In this document: in pieces, positions 27,097-36,347 of the stretch
How the letters are laid out: each line of letters starts with the position of its first letter
Numbering within the stretch: position 1 is the stretch's first letter
Assembly (NCBI GenBank): GCA_041395205.1
Contig: JAWLAZ010000001.1
Span: 124,001 to 188,000, forward strand
From: JAHEFU01 sp041395205
GTDB lineage: Bacteria; 4484-113; JAFGCY01
Length of the DNA stretch: 64,000 nucleotides
Reading direction: 5' to 3'
Notes under the pieces: generated by a model
Told to the model about the DNA's origin: nothing
The model's input: only the letters and a program-made list of their open reading frames with translations
Databases searched by the model: none
Program-made: the position numbers and the translations under genes

Positions 27097-29604
27097 TCAG
27101 TGGTAGATCGTGCCGAAGCGGATGTAGTCGTCCGCAAAACTCTTGTAGACAATGACGGGCTGGCCGTCGGCGATGCCCACATCGAAGTCATCCAGGCCGA
27201 TGTCGTCAAAGGACGTAAGCAGGATTTCCTCCCCCCAGCTGTTGCCGGAGGCGTCCAGCGCAGGTACGAAGATCAGGCGGTGCTCAGCCAGATGCTCATG
27301 GAACACGATGAAGGGCAGGCCGCCGGCGATGCCCATGCGCAGCTTGCCGAAGTTCGTGGACCTGGAGACCAGCTTCGTGGCGATCCACTGATTCTCAGGC
27401 ACACCTGGCTGATACTTGACGCGCAGTTCGTCCAGGCTGGTTGTCTGGGCCACGTAGCAGGCCAGCAGGCCGGATTGCAGCCCGATCGCATCCAGCCGGC
27501 TTGCGCTGTTCCAGTCACTGTCACTGCCCTCAATCGCAATGCCCCAGCTGCCGCCGTCGGCATCATTGCCCTCAGCGCTGCGCCAGCTGGAGGGACTGCC
27601 GGTGCTCCTGCTGAAGACCGCCAGTGGGCGATCCACCGCATCCAGCAGCACGGGATTGCTGCCTGTGCCTGCGGTGCTGTCCAATGTCACAGTCGTGCCC
27701 CAGGCACTGCCCAGGGCATCCGCAGCCCGGGTGTAGTAGACAATGTCTCCCCCGTAGTGCAGAACGGCTGGCCGGCCGTTGATCAGGGTCAGGTCCAGCT
27801 GGTAGCCGGAACTTACCCCGCTGTCAATCAGGACGGCGGTTCCCCAGCTGCTGCCATCGGCGGCGGAGGCCCGGGCATACATCACCCCGCCGGGCGTGTC
27901 ATCGTAGAAGGCCACGGCGGGATTGCCATCAACGACGGCCAGCGCCACCTCGTAGTTGCAGTTGTCATTGTCGTGGATCTTGACCGGAGTGCCCCAGCTC
28001 TGTCCGCTGCTGTCGCCCGCCAGTGCATAGTATGGCAGCTTGGTGCTGCTGTCCATGAAACAGAGTGCAGGCACTCCGTTCACGGTTTCCAGGGTCAGGC
28101 CGGGACAGAAGCCGCATTCGGCCAGGGGAATGAACTCAGCGCCACGCACGGTGATGCTGACAGCCGCGACAGTCTGGGCTCCGCTGTCATCGGTCACACG
28201 GATGCGTGCGGGATAGCGGCCGGCAGCGGAATATGTCCAGCTGGCCCCGGGATCCGTGCCGCTGTCAAGGTCAAAGGCACCGTCTCCCTCGAAGTCCCAT
28301 TCATACTTGGCAATGCTGCCGTCCAGGTCGATGCTGTTGCCGGCCTCGAACTTCACGAGCTGCCCGATGGCGACATTGGCCGCGGAAGCGCTGATGTCAG
28401 CAAAGGGCGGCAGGTTGGCAATGCTGACCAGCACACTCAGTCCACCGAGTGCGGTATATGTGCCGCCTGAGTCATAGCCGCGCACACGGGGGCGCAGGAT
28501 GCCGGCGTTTTGTGGCTGCATCGTATGCTCCGCAGCGCCTGAGGCCGTGATCTCGAACACGCCGTCGCCATCCAGGTCGAGGTCGTACAGCTCAGCCCCG
28601 GAAACCGAGATGCCCAGCTCCGCTCCGACGGGGACCAGCGTGGAAGCCGGGATGACCGAGAGCTGCCGCTGTGTGTCGCTCTGGATGTCGGCGGTGATGC
28701 TGCCGCTCGCGAAGGGACCGCGGTTGCCATTGATGTCCACAGCAGCCACACGGATGTAGTAGACACCCTGGGGCAGAGTCAGCTGATGACGGGTACTGCC
28801 CTCCAGGTAGCCGATGTTCCGCACGCCGACCGCATCCGGACTGTTGAAGCTGGATGTGGAATAGTGGACTGCATAACCGGCCAGGTCTCCGTCGGCAACC
28901 GGATCCCAGGAGAGGTCGATGCTGCCACCGGTCACCGTTCCTCCGACACCCGTCACTTCTGCAGGTGGGTCGGTATCACCCACTGCTCGCCGGGCCAGGG
29001 CCAGGCTGACCAGCTCAAGCTCCGCTCCGTCATGGGTCAGCACGGCGACCCAGGCATTGCCGAGACTGCTCAGGTGGCTGGAGTCCGGATCGAGCAGGAT
29101 CCGGACATGGCTGTCGCTGAAGGGGCCGCTCCAGTCCCAGCGTCCGGTTGTGAAGTTGGCAGCTGCGGCGTAGTACTGATTGCCAGGCTGGAGATTGGCG
29201 TCAACGCTGAGCACACCCGGTTCGCTGCCTCCCAGCGGAAAGCGGTGCAGCGTCCATGCGGATGACCCGGCGCCTGACTGGATGCTTGCCGCTGCGCCGT
29301 CCTTGCCGACTGAGCCTGAACTGTCGAAGTAGTCGCGCCCTGCAAGGAAGTCATCATTGACGGACAGGGCGCTGGCAACGGCATTGCGCGATGGGATCAG
29401 GTAGCCATCGGCGTTCAGGCTCTCACCCGGCTGCAGATTGTCAATGGGAAAGCGCGGCTGATCCAGGCTGCCAGCATCGAGAACGGGCTGCAGGACCGGG
29501 TCTGGCCCCGGCTGCGAGAGGCGGCCTCTTCCGACCGCTCCACCACACGACATCAATGAGCTCAGCAGGCAGAGGCCTGCCAGCGAAAGCAGAAAGCGAT
29601 TCAT
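27097..29604 (-). CDS. large surface lipoprotein (N-terminal family domain, Fn3, PKD, propeller-like repeats)
   Basis: The ATG at 29604 is preferred because AGGAG lies six bases before it. The signal peptide MNRFLLSLAGLCLLSSLMSC ends in lipobox LMSC. The 835-aa protein has the local family N-domain (RNAVASAL, HRFPLGG, ANFTTGRWDWSGPFSDSHVR, SSLGNAWVAVL), an Fn3-like part ending VDINGNRGPFA, a DLDLDGDGVFEI segment and a PKD domain with DLDGSIAKYEWDFEGDG. The C-terminal 330 residues repeat a beta-propeller-like unit with SWGTAV or SWGTPV. It should be anchored on the cell surface. It is a close paralogue of the upstream gene. Confidence 0.85.
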   Translation of the reverse strand: MNRFLLSLAGLCLLSSLMSCGGAVGRGRLSQPGPDPVLQPVLDAGSLDQPRFPIDNLQPGESLNADGYLIPSRNAVASALSVNDDFLAGRDYFDSSGSVGKDGAAASIQSGAGSSAWTLHRFPLGGSEPGVLSVDANLQPGNQYYAAAANFTTGRWDWSGPFSDSHVRILLDPDSSHLSSLGNAWVAVLTHDGAELELVSLALARRAVGDTDPPAEVTGVGGTVTGGSIDLSWDPVADGDLAGYAVHYSTSSFNSPDAVGVRNIGYLEGSTRHQLTLPQGVYYIRVAAVDINGNRGPFASGSITADIQSDTQRQLSVIPASTLVPVGAELGISVSGAELYDLDLDGDGVFEITASGAAEHTMQPQNAGILRPRVRGYDSGGTYTALGGLSVLVSIANLPPFADISASAANVAIGQLVKFEAGNSIDLDGSIAKYEWDFEGDGAFDLDSGTDPGASWTYSAAGRYPARIRVTDDSGAQTVAAVSITVRGAEFIPLAECGFCPGLTLETVNGVPALCFMDSSTKLPYYALAGDSSGQSWGTPVKIHDNDNCNYEVALAVVDGNPAVAFYDDTPGGVMYARASAADGSSWGTAVLIDSGVSSGYQLDLTLINGRPAVLHYGGDIVYYTRAADALGSAWGTTVTLDSTAGTGSNPVLLDAVDRPLAVFSRSTGSPSSWRSAEGNDADGGSWGIAIEGSDSDWNSASRLDAIGLQSGLLACYVAQTTSLDELRVKYQPGVPENQWIATKLVSRSTNFGKLRMGIAGGLPFIVFHEHLAEHRLIFVPALDASGNSWGEEILLTSFDDIGLDDFDVGIADGQPVIVYKSFADDYIRFGTIYH

Positions 29605-29715
29605 CCACATCTCCTGAATAACTCGATCAATATGCTGATGCAACTGCAGCGTGCGGCACAGCTGCGCATCTAAACCCTGCCGGGAGGCTCAGGCCGGACT
29701 GCACGGCAGCAGCAT

Positions 29716-32217
29716 CTACTTGTAAACCGTGCCCAGATTGATGACGTTCTCACCCTCAGCCTTGTAGGCGAAGATCACACGCTCCCCGGTGCCGAGCACG
29801 GCGAGCTGCTCCACATAGTCCGTGCCGTGTTCCAGCAGCACGATCTGCTCGCCCCAGTCGAAGCCGTAGACATCGCGGGCTTCCACGTAGAACAGGCGCT
29901 TGGGAATCGTTGCGAATTCCTCGAAGATGATGAAGGGCAGTCCGTTGGACTTACCGAGCCTGGCGATCCGCGGGCGGCCGCCCTTGCTGACAATCTGCGG
30001 CTCACCCCAGTAGTCACTGGGCTGCTGGTTGCTGAGGTAGCTCACGCGCAGCTGATCGCCGTAGATCGTCTCACCGCTGTAGCAGGCAATGAAGCCCGGA
30101 CCGGAGGCGATGGTGTCCATCCAGTTGCCGTCATCATTGCCGGCGTCTCCGGCAACCGTCGGAATGCTCCAGGCGATGCCGTCCGCATCATTGGCCATTG
30201 CTCCGTACCAGTTCTGCAGCGGTACTGTCTGCAGGAACACCGCAGAGGGACCCCCCTGGGTGGGCAGCAGCTGGGGATTGAAGCCGCTGACCGGCGAGTC
30301 GAAGAGCTTGACACCCGGGTTCCAGCTGGTGCCCGTCACATTGCTGCTGCGCAGGTACCAGGTTTCATCACTGCCGGTGCTCTGCATGATGATCGCGGGA
30401 TTGCCGTTGACGATCTCCATGTCCAGCCCGTTGCCCATGTTGATCGAGCCGACCTGGACCGGCGCGGCCCAGGTACTGCCGTCGCTGCTGCTGGCACGCA
30501 TGTAGAGCACGCGGTCCAGCCCGCTGCTGCGGAAGGCCACCGCCGGATTGCCGGAAACGGTCTGGACGGACAATGCATTGCTCACGGTTGATGTGTCGTA
30601 GATTTCCGTGGGGTTGGGCCAGCCGTCGCCACGCTCATCGAGAGCACGCATGTACCACAGGCTGTCGGTTGCGCCATTGATGAAGAACAGTCCCGGCCGC
30701 CCCGCGACGTCCATCATCTGCAGTCGTGAACTGGCTCCGGTCTCGGCCAGCTGGAAGCTGCTGGCACCACGCACCGTCAGTGTGGCGAATGCGGATGAGG
30801 AATCACCGTCCTCGTCGGTGACACGCATCTCGACGTCATAGTAGCCCGGTTCAGTGTATGTATGGCTGGCGAAGGGCGTGCTGCCAGTGTCGTCATCGAA
30901 GCTGCCATTGCCGTCGAAGTCCCACTCGAAGAAATCAATCGTGCCATCCAGGTCCTGGCTGTTGACTCCGCTCATGCGGATGCTCTGGCCCGGGGCGATG
31001 CTGTCTGCTTCGAGCTCGAGCTGCACGAAGGGCGGCAGGTTGGCAACGCTCACAAGCACGCTCAGGCCACCGAGGGCCACGAGCTCGCCCGCTGCATCAT
31101 GACCGCGCACCCGCGGCCGCAGGATCCCGGCGCTGCTGGCCGGCATGAAGTACTGGCTGGCGCTGTCGTCAGTGATCTCGAAGCTGCCGTCGCCGTCAAA
31201 GTCAATGTCGTAGAGATCCGCTCCGGAGACGTTCAGTTCCACCTGCTCCCCGATCTCTGAGAAACTGGATCCCACGGTGACATGCAGTCCTGTGCCGGCC
31301 TGACCGCTGATCGTGAGCTGCTGCAGCCCGCTGAGCGGTCCTTCATTGCCATTGGTATCGAAGGCGCTCACACCGATGAAATGGCTGCCTGGCTTCAACT
31401 GGAGCAGATGCCGGCTGGTCCCCTCCAGATAGGGCAGCGCGCTGACGCCCACGGCATGCGGGTTGATGAAGCTCTGCTGCGACCAGTAAACCCGGTAACC
31501 CGCTAGGTCACCCTCCGCATTGTCAATCCACTGCAGTTCAGCGGCACCGGATACAGCTGAGGCCGTCAGGCCGCTGACCGCCGCCGGAGCCTGCCCGTCT
31601 CCGAGGCTGGCGGGACTGATGGAAACACCCACGACGTCAATGCTGACATCATCGTATCCGAGCACGGCGGTCCAGGCATTGCCAAGTGCACTGAGGTGGC
31701 TGGCCTCCGTGTCAAGCGGAATGCGCACGTGGCTGTCGGTGAACGGTCCATGCCAGTCCCAGCGCGAGCTGTCAAAGTTGGCGACACCCAGGTAGTAGCT
31801 CGACTCGTTCGGACCGGGCAGCAGGTTGACATCCACGCTGACGACACCGGGCTGCTGTCCGCCAAGCGGGAAGCGATGCGTCAGCCAGGCGGAACCGCCG
31901 GGGCCGGCCTGCAGCGTTGCCGCCACGCCGTTCTTGTCAGCAACTCCGCTGGAGTCCAAGTAGTCCACTCCCGGCTGGAATTCGTCGCTGATCCCCAATG
32001 CACTGGCGACGGCATTGCGCTCAGCCGCTACAAGGCCAGCGCCATCCAGGGATTCGCCGGGCAGCAGCCTGTCTGCGGGAAAGGCGGGCGGGCCTGCCGG
32101 TTCGCTGCCGGCAACGAGGGCAGCAGGCGGGATGACGGTGGCGGTGGTCTGTCCGCCACCGCAGGACATTCCAAGCATTGCCAGGCAGAGAATGGGTGGA
32201 AGCAGCAGTCTGCGCAT
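29716..32217 (-). CDS. large surface lipoprotein, paralogue of downstream gene
   Basis: An 833-aa protein with the signal MRRLLLPPILCLAMLGMSC. The domain order is the same as in the 27097-29604 product: the N-domain with RNAVASALG, HRFPLGG, ANFDSSRWDWHGPFTDSHVR and SALGNAWTAVL; Fn3 ending FDTNGNEGPLSG; DIDFDGDGSFEI; PKD with DLDGTIDFFEWDFDGNG; and a propeller-like C-terminus with repeated NPAVAF/NPAII strands. The match runs the full length, so the pair arose by tandem duplication. The 111 bp between them hold no obvious promoter. No enzymatic site is apparent, so a binding or adhesion role is likely. Confidence 0.85.
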   Translation of the reverse strand: MRRLLLPPILCLAMLGMSCGGGQTTATVIPPAALVAGSEPAGPPAFPADRLLPGESLDGAGLVAAERNAVASALGISDEFQPGVDYLDSSGVADKNGVAATLQAGPGGSAWLTHRFPLGGQQPGVVSVDVNLLPGPNESSYYLGVANFDSSRWDWHGPFTDSHVRIPLDTEASHLSALGNAWTAVLGYDDVSIDVVGVSISPASLGDGQAPAAVSGLTASAVSGAAELQWIDNAEGDLAGYRVYWSQQSFINPHAVGVSALPYLEGTSRHLLQLKPGSHFIGVSAFDTNGNEGPLSGLQQLTISGQAGTGLHVTVGSSFSEIGEQVELNVSGADLYDIDFDGDGSFEITDDSASQYFMPASSAGILRPRVRGHDAAGELVALGGLSVLVSVANLPPFVQLELEADSIAPGQSIRMSGVNSQDLDGTIDFFEWDFDGNGSFDDDTGSTPFASHTYTEPGYYDVEMRVTDEDGDSSSAFATLTVRGASSFQLAETGASSRLQMMDVAGRPGLFFINGATDSLWYMRALDERGDGWPNPTEIYDTSTVSNALSVQTVSGNPAVAFRSSGLDRVLYMRASSSDGSTWAAPVQVGSINMGNGLDMEIVNGNPAIIMQSTGSDETWYLRSSNVTGTSWNPGVKLFDSPVSGFNPQLLPTQGGPSAVFLQTVPLQNWYGAMANDADGIAWSIPTVAGDAGNDDGNWMDTIASGPGFIACYSGETIYGDQLRVSYLSNQQPSDYWGEPQIVSKGGRPRIARLGKSNGLPFIIFEEFATIPKRLFYVEARDVYGFDWGEQIVLLEHGTDYVEQLAVLGTGERVIFAYKAEGENVINLGTVYK

Positions 32218-32335
32218 GGTCTGGTCCGAACTATGAGAATAGCCAATTCTATTTCACGGCTCAGGCCCGAGTAAAGCCGCAATGCGCCCTGCATCAGGAT
32301 CTGCGAGGTTCAGGGCAGATCAGTCCAGCTCTCTC

Positions 32336-32785
32336 TCAGTTGGCAGAATCGCTGAGCGCGTCAGGCAGCTGCCTGATCCAGTCACGGATTTCATCACGGA
32401 CCCGGCGGTAGATGGCGAGGATCCGCTCCTCGTCATCCATTCCACTGGCAAGGCTGGGTGGGTCGTCAAAGCCCTGATGAATGATCCGGCCGGCAGCGGG
32501 CCAGTGCGGGCAGGTTTCATGGGCATGGCCGCAGACGGTGACAACATAGTCAAAGGCCGGCAGCTCACCGCCATTGTGCTCCCTGATCTGCGGGATGCTG
32601 CGGCTGGGCTGCCCGGAAATGTCAATGCCGAGCTCAGCCATCACCTGCACGGCGCGGGGGTTCAGGCCATGGGCCTCCAGGCCGGCACTTTCACTATGCC
32701 AGGCGGGATGCAGGCTGCGCATGAAGCCGAGGGCCATCTGGCTGCGGCAGGAATTGCCCGTGCAGAGGAACAGGATGCTGGACAT
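32336..32785 (-). CDS. arsC: arsenate reductase, thioredoxin-coupled (low-MW phosphatase fold)
   Basis: A 149-aa protein with the CX5R phosphate loop C8-TGNSC-R14 and the second and third redox cysteines C85 and C92 in VCGHAHETCP. The seven-residue spacing is that of the well-studied Gram-positive-type ArsC. The enzyme reduces arsenate to arsenite through a disulfide cascade. It lies 37 bp after an ArsR-family gene, but no arsenite exporter (arsB or acr3) is nearby. TAGAAT ends six bases before its ATG, so it can also be expressed alone as a leaderless mRNA. Some relatives act as protein tyrosine phosphatases instead. Confidence 0.88.
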   Translation of the reverse strand: MSSILFLCTGNSCRSQMALGFMRSLHPAWHSESAGLEAHGLNPRAVQVMAELGIDISGQPSRSIPQIREHNGGELPAFDYVVTVCGHAHETCPHWPAAGRIIHQGFDDPPSLASGMDDEERILAIYRRVRDEIRDWIRQLPDALSDSAN

Positions 32786-32822
32786 GGGAGGATTCTAGTT
32801 CCTCACGGTGAAGATTGCGTGT

Positions 32823-33137
32823 TCACTTGGGACGGACATTGCCCTTGAACCAGTGCAGCCAGTTGCCGACGGTATTGCTGAGCAGCTCGCGCTCCAGGCA
32901 GTAGATGCGCTGGCGGCCGTCGCGGCGCACGCTCACGAGCCCGCTTTCCTCCAGCTGGCGCAGGTGGCGGCTGGTGGTCGGCCAGGCGCAGCTGAAGCGC
33001 TCGGCAATGTCGCCGGCACTCATCTCCCCGCCGCGGAAATGCAGCACCAGCAACACCTGGCGGCGCAGGGGATGGGCCAGGGCGGCCATTACGCGATCAA
33101 GCTGGTCCAGTCCATCCGTGGCGGAGATTTCGTTCAC
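32823..33137 (-). CDS. ArsR-family winged-helix transcriptional regulator
   Basis: A 104-aa protein. The winged helix-turn-helix is clear: HPLRRQVLLVLHFRGGEMSA, DIAERFSCAWPTTSRHLRQLEESGLV, then a wing VRRDGRQRIYCLE. The classical metal motif ELCVCDL is missing, and only isolated cysteines are present, so it may sense something other than arsenite, more like the SdpR/PagR branch. Its ATG overlaps the stop of the upstream monooxygenase-like gene (ATGA), so the two are co-translated. The operon promoter carries a palindrome at 33487-33509 that this protein probably binds. Confidence 0.88.
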   Translation of the reverse strand: MNEISATDGLDQLDRVMAALAHPLRRQVLLVLHFRGGEMSAGDIAERFSCAWPTTSRHLRQLEESGLVSVRRDGRQRIYCLERELLSNTVGNWLHWFKGNVRPK

Positions 33138-33469
33138 AGCGCCAGGTCATGCACATGGATGAAGTCCATCGGAGGCTTCGTGCCACGCATTTCCACGAGC
33201 GCGCCCATCGGCTCCCAGATCGCCATCACTTCCGGCAGTTCATGTGCCCGGCGGGAGGCATCCTCGGACAGCCACTCAAAGACCTCGATGAACACGCGGC
33301 CGCCGCCCTTCTCATCTCCCTTGAACAGCTGCGTGGGACGCGCGGTGACCAGTCCCAGCTCATTGAGCGTGGGCCAGTGCCGGGCCAGCAGTTCCTCAAA
33401 CTGCGCATCGGCACCTTCCTTCACCCTGAAGGTGCAGACAACAACGATTCCGGTTCCTGCTGCGGACAT
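33134..33469 (-). CDS. antibiotic-biosynthesis-monooxygenase-like (ABM) protein
   Basis: A 111-aa protein of the dimeric alpha-beta barrel type. It has GIVVVCTFRVKEGADAQFEE, a central helix ending in RPTQLFKGDE, VFIEVFEWLSEDASRRAHE and a final strand FIHVHDLAL. ABM proteins include quinone-forming oxygenases and haem-degrading enzymes, and many have unknown substrates. No haem ligand is certain here. AAGGAG lies five bases before the ATG, so this gene has a true leader, unlike many neighbours. It is the first gene of a likely ABM-arsR-arsC operon. Confidence 0.75.
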   Translation of the reverse strand: MSAAGTGIVVVCTFRVKEGADAQFEELLARHWPTLNELGLVTARPTQLFKGDEKGGGRVFIEVFEWLSEDASRRAHELPEVMAIWEPMGALVEMRGTKPPMDFIHVHDLAL

Positions 33470-33486
33470 GCTTGCTCCTTAGCGGA

Positions 33487-33509
33487 TGTGCTAATTAATT
33501 ATTAGCACA
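33487..33509. promoter_or_regulatory. palindromic operator before the ABM-arsR operon
   Basis: TGTGCTAAT, five bases, ATTAGCACA: perfect 9-bp arms typical of ArsR/SdpR-type sites. A further half site, ATGCTAATTA, follows at 33511-33520. The palindrome lies 18 bases before the ATG at 33469, where a bound repressor would block transcription or its start. The regulator at 32823-33137 is the obvious candidate. Confidence 0.85.
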
Positions 33510-33665
33510 TATGCTAATTACATTCAAGCCTGTTACGAAATGGCAGCGGGAACCAGGGTGCCAGGTAGGCATAAGTGTTATCCAGCCGCACTGGTCAGAC
33601 TGGTATCTATGATTTTCATCGGAACTGGTACCATTGCCTGCGGGGTACCTGCGTAAAATACAGGC

Positions 33666-34319
33666 ATGTTCCTGACGATGCGGGGTTACCGCCAGATCCC
33701 CAGGATTTCGCTGGGAATATTGCTAAGCCTAGCTGCGCTGCTGCTGGGAGGCTGCGGATCCGGGGGGCCGAGAAGCCTGTACATCGGAGATGTGGTGCTC
33801 AGTGGCAGCGCCATCATTCCCGATCCTGACACCGCTGCCAGCCACCCGGAGCTCGTGGAGCTGCTCAATCGCGTATCCGCGCAGCGCAATTTCCACCTCG
33901 GCAGCGTGGATTTCGTGGAGGGTCAGTTCGAGCCCGATTATTCCGCGATGCAGCTGCAGGACGGCTGGACCTTCAGCCAGGTGCGCAAGGGCGGCCAGGC
34001 CTGGCGTCCCACGGCACACGGCACCGAACCCGAGAAGCTGACCGGAGAGGGCAGCATGTATGTCTCGGGTCCCTACATGAAACTCACCCATGTCATCGAG
34101 AGTGATGACCCGGATCTCTTCAACCTGATCCTGCGCGGCCAGTTCAACCGGCTGGAGGCCCAGGAGCACCTGGATGAGATCAACCCGCGCAAGGTCAAGA
34201 ATGCACCGCTGCAGAGCGACACATTCCTTGCGAGCTTCATCCTCACTGGTGCGGCGGATGGCAAGCCCTTCACGGTGGAATTCGTGCAGACCATGCATGC
34301 GGAGTTCGGGAAGTACTGA
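33666..34319 (+). CDS. lipoprotein, first of three related genes
   Basis: A 217-aa protein. The signal sequence ends LSLAALLLGGC with lipobox LGGC. The start at 33666 is supported by TAAAAT ending exactly six bases upstream (leaderless). The C-terminal half, FLASFILTGAADGKPFTVEF, resembles LQINWQLQGSRDGEPWTAQV in the next gene and FIVDWEISGSTAGEGFTISV in the third. All three share a beta strand, a G-x-x-x-G-x-x-F/W-T turn and a second strand. They form a small family of surface lipoproteins of unknown role. Confidence 0.7.
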   Translation: MFLTMRGYRQIPRISLGILLSLAALLLGGCGSGGPRSLYIGDVVLSGSAIIPDPDTAASHPELVELLNRVSAQRNFHLGSVDFVEGQFEPDYSAMQLQDGWTFSQVRKGGQAWRPTAHGTEPEKLTGEGSMYVSGPYMKLTHVIESDDPDLFNLILRGQFNRLEAQEHLDEINPRKVKNAPLQSDTFLASFILTGAADGKPFTVEFVQTMHAEFGKY

Positions 34320-34364
34320 GCGGGCAGGGAATCCGGATAAAGTATTCCGGGAAAGGGAGTGGAT

Positions 34365-35576
34365 ATGAATGATATTAATAGCCGCACTGTGCTTCTGCTG
34401 ATAGTGCTTTTGCTGTGCTTTGCGCAAGTTTCATGCGGTGGCCCGGGACCCATCAGACTTGGCCCTGGCTTCAGCACCCAGGGATTCCAGAGTGCGGACC
34501 TGGAAGTGAGGGAAAGCAGCGGGATCGAAGCTGCTGAGCTAACTGCTCTGCTCGCTGCTGATCCTGCATTGGAGTTCATTTCCCTATATGCCGCAAGGGA
34601 TGGGCATCAGCAGCTCAAACCAGAAACCCTAGTAAGAACATATGACCCGTCACAGCCCGGAGTACCAAATGCCTGGCTGCATCCAAGAGTGACTGCTGTC
34701 AATGACGATCTGGTGCAGATCCAGATGGCATCGGTATCCGATGACATTCTGCAGGCTGGCAGGCCGGCGGACTCGCTCATCACCTTCAAGGGCAGTTTCA
34801 GTCGCAGGGCCTTCCTTGATGCGGCGGATCAGCTCAATCAGCGATATCAGGCCGTGGTCAGCAGTGGCGAACCATTGCTGCAGATCAACTGGCAGCTGCA
34901 GGGCAGCAGGGATGGTGAACCCTGGACGGCTCAGGTGAATCAGTCCGTCAGCCGCAGTTACATGGGATTCTTCATGCCAAACCAGCTCTCAAGATTCGCA
35001 GAGCAGCTCAACATCCGTACGTCCTTCATGGAAATGGAAGGCGATGAACAGCTGACGGAGCTTCAGCGGGACACAATAGAGGGCCTGTTTGACAAACAGC
35101 TGCGGGCCCAGACCGATGACAGAGGGCTGGCATCTCCCCTGCTGGACAGGCTGGAGACGGAACTGGGCTACAGCGGACTGGAAAGGATAGATGCGCTGGC
35201 CCTCCTAAACGGTCTCGAGGAACCCGCCGAGCGGGGCTACCAGTCCGTCTTCGCTGTCAACCAGCCTGGAATGCATGCGCCGGGCGAGGAGGTCGTACTC
35301 AGCTATGAAGCGGGTACGGACGGCCAGGTGCGGATCAGCAACAGCCAGCGCATCGAGTTCATCCAGCCGGACGGCTCACTGTTCAATGTTGACAGCATGT
35401 CCACCACGGTTGATGCCAGCTGGCTGATGGAGGAAGTTGACAACCCGCGTGAGTTTGGCTTCATTCCCGCGGAGGGTTCCCCGCATGTCCGCGAGCTCCA
35501 CTGGACAGTGGACTGCCGCCAGGACGAAGATAGTTTCCGGCTTGAGGTGACACAGCTGTTCTGGTTCACGCTGTGA
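34365..35576 (+). CDS. lipoprotein, second of three related genes
   Basis: The ATG at 34365 has GGGAG about six bases upstream. The signal MNDINSRTVLLLIVLLLCFA leads to lipobox QVSC followed by GGPGP. The 403-aa mature protein begins with the family domain (SADLEVRESSGIEAAELTAL, then VNQSVSRSY) and adds a second region of about 190 residues with LRAQTDDRGLASPLLDRLET and VVLSYEAGTDGQVRI, not seen in the other two copies. It overlaps the next gene by one base (TGATG), so the two are translationally coupled. The function is unknown. Confidence 0.7.
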   Translation: MNDINSRTVLLLIVLLLCFAQVSCGGPGPIRLGPGFSTQGFQSADLEVRESSGIEAAELTALLAADPALEFISLYAARDGHQQLKPETLVRTYDPSQPGVPNAWLHPRVTAVNDDLVQIQMASVSDDILQAGRPADSLITFKGSFSRRAFLDAADQLNQRYQAVVSSGEPLLQINWQLQGSRDGEPWTAQVNQSVSRSYMGFFMPNQLSRFAEQLNIRTSFMEMEGDEQLTELQRDTIEGLFDKQLRAQTDDRGLASPLLDRLETELGYSGLERIDALALLNGLEEPAERGYQSVFAVNQPGMHAPGEEVVLSYEAGTDGQVRISNSQRIEFIQPDGSLFNVDSMSTTVDASWLMEEVDNPREFGFIPAEGSPHVRELHWTVDCRQDEDSFRLEVTQLFWFTL

Positions 35577-36232
35577 TGCGGAAGGTCTGCAGCCGATTGC
35601 TGATCATGTCACTGATGACTGTCATGCTGTCAGGCTGCTGGCCGATCATCACCCAGCCCTATGACAATCCCGTCACGGATGGGATTGCACTCGGAGAGCC
35701 AGTGGTCACCGGCTCAGAGGGAATGGACAGGCAGGCGGCTGATACCCTGGCCAGCAAAGTCCTGAGCGGCGGCTTCGTACCGCTGCTCTACTCCGGCAAC
35801 GGACAGAGTGAGGACAAGCTGAAGTTCCACATCGGAGAGTCTGAGCCGCTGGGCCATCAGTATTCAGCGCTTTCCACAGCACGCATCCTGGCAATCTCGG
35901 AAGACAGAGTCCAGCTGTCACTCAGGTTGCCAGCTGCAGGACCCGGCGACCTGAATGAACCACCTGAGCTGGTACTGGACGGCCTGGCCAGCTTCAGCTA
36001 CACCGCCTGGAATGATGGCAGGGACCATGCCTGGCAGGTCCAGCTGCCGCTGCCTGACTCTGATCCTCAGCAGTTCATTGTTGACTGGGAGATCAGCGGC
36101 AGTACCGCTGGCGAAGGGTTCACAATCTCAGTCAGGCAGCCAGCGCGGCGCATCAGCCAGCGGCACTGGTACTGGGGATATGGCTGGATCACGGGTGAAT
36201 CCCCGCTTGGTACATTCCAGCCAGCATACTGA
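35576..36232 (+). CDS. lipoprotein, third of three related genes
   Basis: A 218-aa protein with the signal MRKVCSRLLIMSLMTVMLSGC. It begins like its upstream neighbours (GIALGEPVVTGSEGMDRQAA), includes the shared WEISGSTAGEGFTISVRQPA segment and ends in an aromatic-rich tail, QRHWYWGYGWITG. The ATG overlaps the stop of the preceding gene (TGATG). A GTG three bases earlier is also possible. It is convergent with nothing: a large PKD lipoprotein gene follows on the same strand after 115 bp. Confidence 0.7.
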   Translation: MRKVCSRLLIMSLMTVMLSGCWPIITQPYDNPVTDGIALGEPVVTGSEGMDRQAADTLASKVLSGGFVPLLYSGNGQSEDKLKFHIGESEPLGHQYSALSTARILAISEDRVQLSLRLPAAGPGDLNEPPELVLDGLASFSYTAWNDGRDHAWQVQLPLPDSDPQQFIVDWEISGSTAGEGFTISVRQPARRISQRHWYWGYGWITGESPLGTFQPAY

Positions 36233-36347
36233 ATTCGGGCATATACAGACCTGCCTACCGGAGTAAGTGGATGCTATCATTTGAGCTTCAGATCCTGGCA
36301 ATACTGAGCTATATCCCCTGACCAGGAAGTCCAAAGAGGTGCAGTGC

